A DNA stretch of 14,676 bases from Enteropsectra breve (taxonomy: Eukaryota; Microsporidia), in the NCBI GenBank assembly GCA_024243835.1, contig JALPMN010000523.1:1-14676 (forward strand), read 5' to 3'. Shown here one piece after another: positions 14,390-14,676 of the stretch. A program made the position numbers and the translations under genes. Positions within the stretch are counted from its first letter, which is position 1, and each line of letters opens with the position of its first letter. The notes under the pieces were generated by a model. That model was given only the letters and a program-made list of their open reading frames with translations, was not told the DNA's origin and made no database searches.

Positions 14390-14676
14390 GAATATCACAC
14401 AAGACAACAAAAATACTTCAGCGACAGAACTTCTAATATGCCATATTTTTTAACGTTTTCAGTATAATACTAGGGCATTCACAATTAAATGAAAATTAGA
14501 TTCTTGCATTCATCTTTTTCAAATACTTCCCAAAAAAGTTTAACTAAACATACAGTCTCCCGCATAATTATAAGCCACCCCCATTTTTGGGCGTTTAAGG
14601 GCAAGGAAAAAGTATGGACACGAAGCAATAACAAATAAATAGTTATAGTAAAAATGTGCATCTTAATATACTTTTT
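14390..14676. other. Right-end noncoding stretch
   Basis: No gene is visible. TTTAAGGG at 14594-14601 is a shortened copy of the motif at 3601 and 3815, and is followed by an ATG at 14614 that stops after five codons. An ATG at 14654 opens a hydrophobic frame (MCILIYF) to the window edge, too short to call. CCCA-TTTT-TGGG at 14580-14591 is a small hairpin. Confidence 0.4.

Noticed and set aside
1..14676. Transposon, virus-derived gene, CRISPR or toxin-antitoxin content
   Set aside because: No transposase, integrase, reverse transcriptase, terminal repeats, spaced repeats or toxin motifs were seen.

Overview
The window looks like part of a nuclear genome of a microsporidian or a close fungal relative. 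The clearest genes are eukaryotic core genes in short, single-exon, very diverged form: PCH2/TRIP13, the eRF1 methyltransferase MTQ2 and the SSU-processome nuclease FCF1. The DNA is AT-rich and no spliceosomal intron is needed in any gene. Some starts have an AAAATTTT box or a CCC/GGG tract just upstream, and some stops overlap AATAAA; these are gene-end features known from microsporidia. Genus cannot be read from the sequence. There is no bacterial operon structure, CRISPR array, insertion sequence, or tRNA/rRNA gene that I could support.

Layout: (1) 1-123 minus, the N-terminus of an unidentified Glu/Thr-rich protein running off the edge; (2) 124-1105 noncoding, with a tandem repeat and a hairpin-rich island; (3) 1106-2209 minus, PCH2; (4) 2421-2667, a short ORF that seems to change frame, overlapping a DNA stretch that can fold into a multibranched RNA; (5) 2675-3454 plus, a two-finger C2H2 protein; (6) 3840-4476, a weak, possibly decayed gene preceded by several hairpins; (7) 4650-6230 plus, a beta-propeller-like protein, possibly a Nup155/170-type nucleoporin; (8) 6552-7046 minus, MTQ2; (9) 7664-8437 minus, a secretory-pathway membrane protein; (10) 8438-8820, a divergent promoter region with a repeated 9-mer and a palindrome; (11) 8821-9888 plus, an NLE-domain WD40-like protein (Ytm1/Rsa4 type); (12) 10168-10335, a doubtful small ORF; (13) 10644-11180 plus, FCF1; (14) 11543-12406 minus, a basic secreted protein of unknown function; (15) 12972-13622 minus, a histone-fold SAGA/TFIID-type subunit; (16) 14096-14389 plus, a small helical protein resembling Mediator subunit 22.

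The genes are not an operon. Several fit nuclear housekeeping: ribosome assembly (FCF1, NLE protein), transcription (zinc finger, histone-fold protein, possible Med22), possible nuclear transport, translation termination (MTQ2) and HORMA-protein remodelling in meiosis or checkpoint control (PCH2). I did not find a convincing new protein system. The best candidates for something undescribed are the multibranched RNA-like element before the zinc-finger gene, hairpin-rich islands in other gaps, the apparent frameshifts, and the repeated CATTTTACA/TGTAAAATG element.
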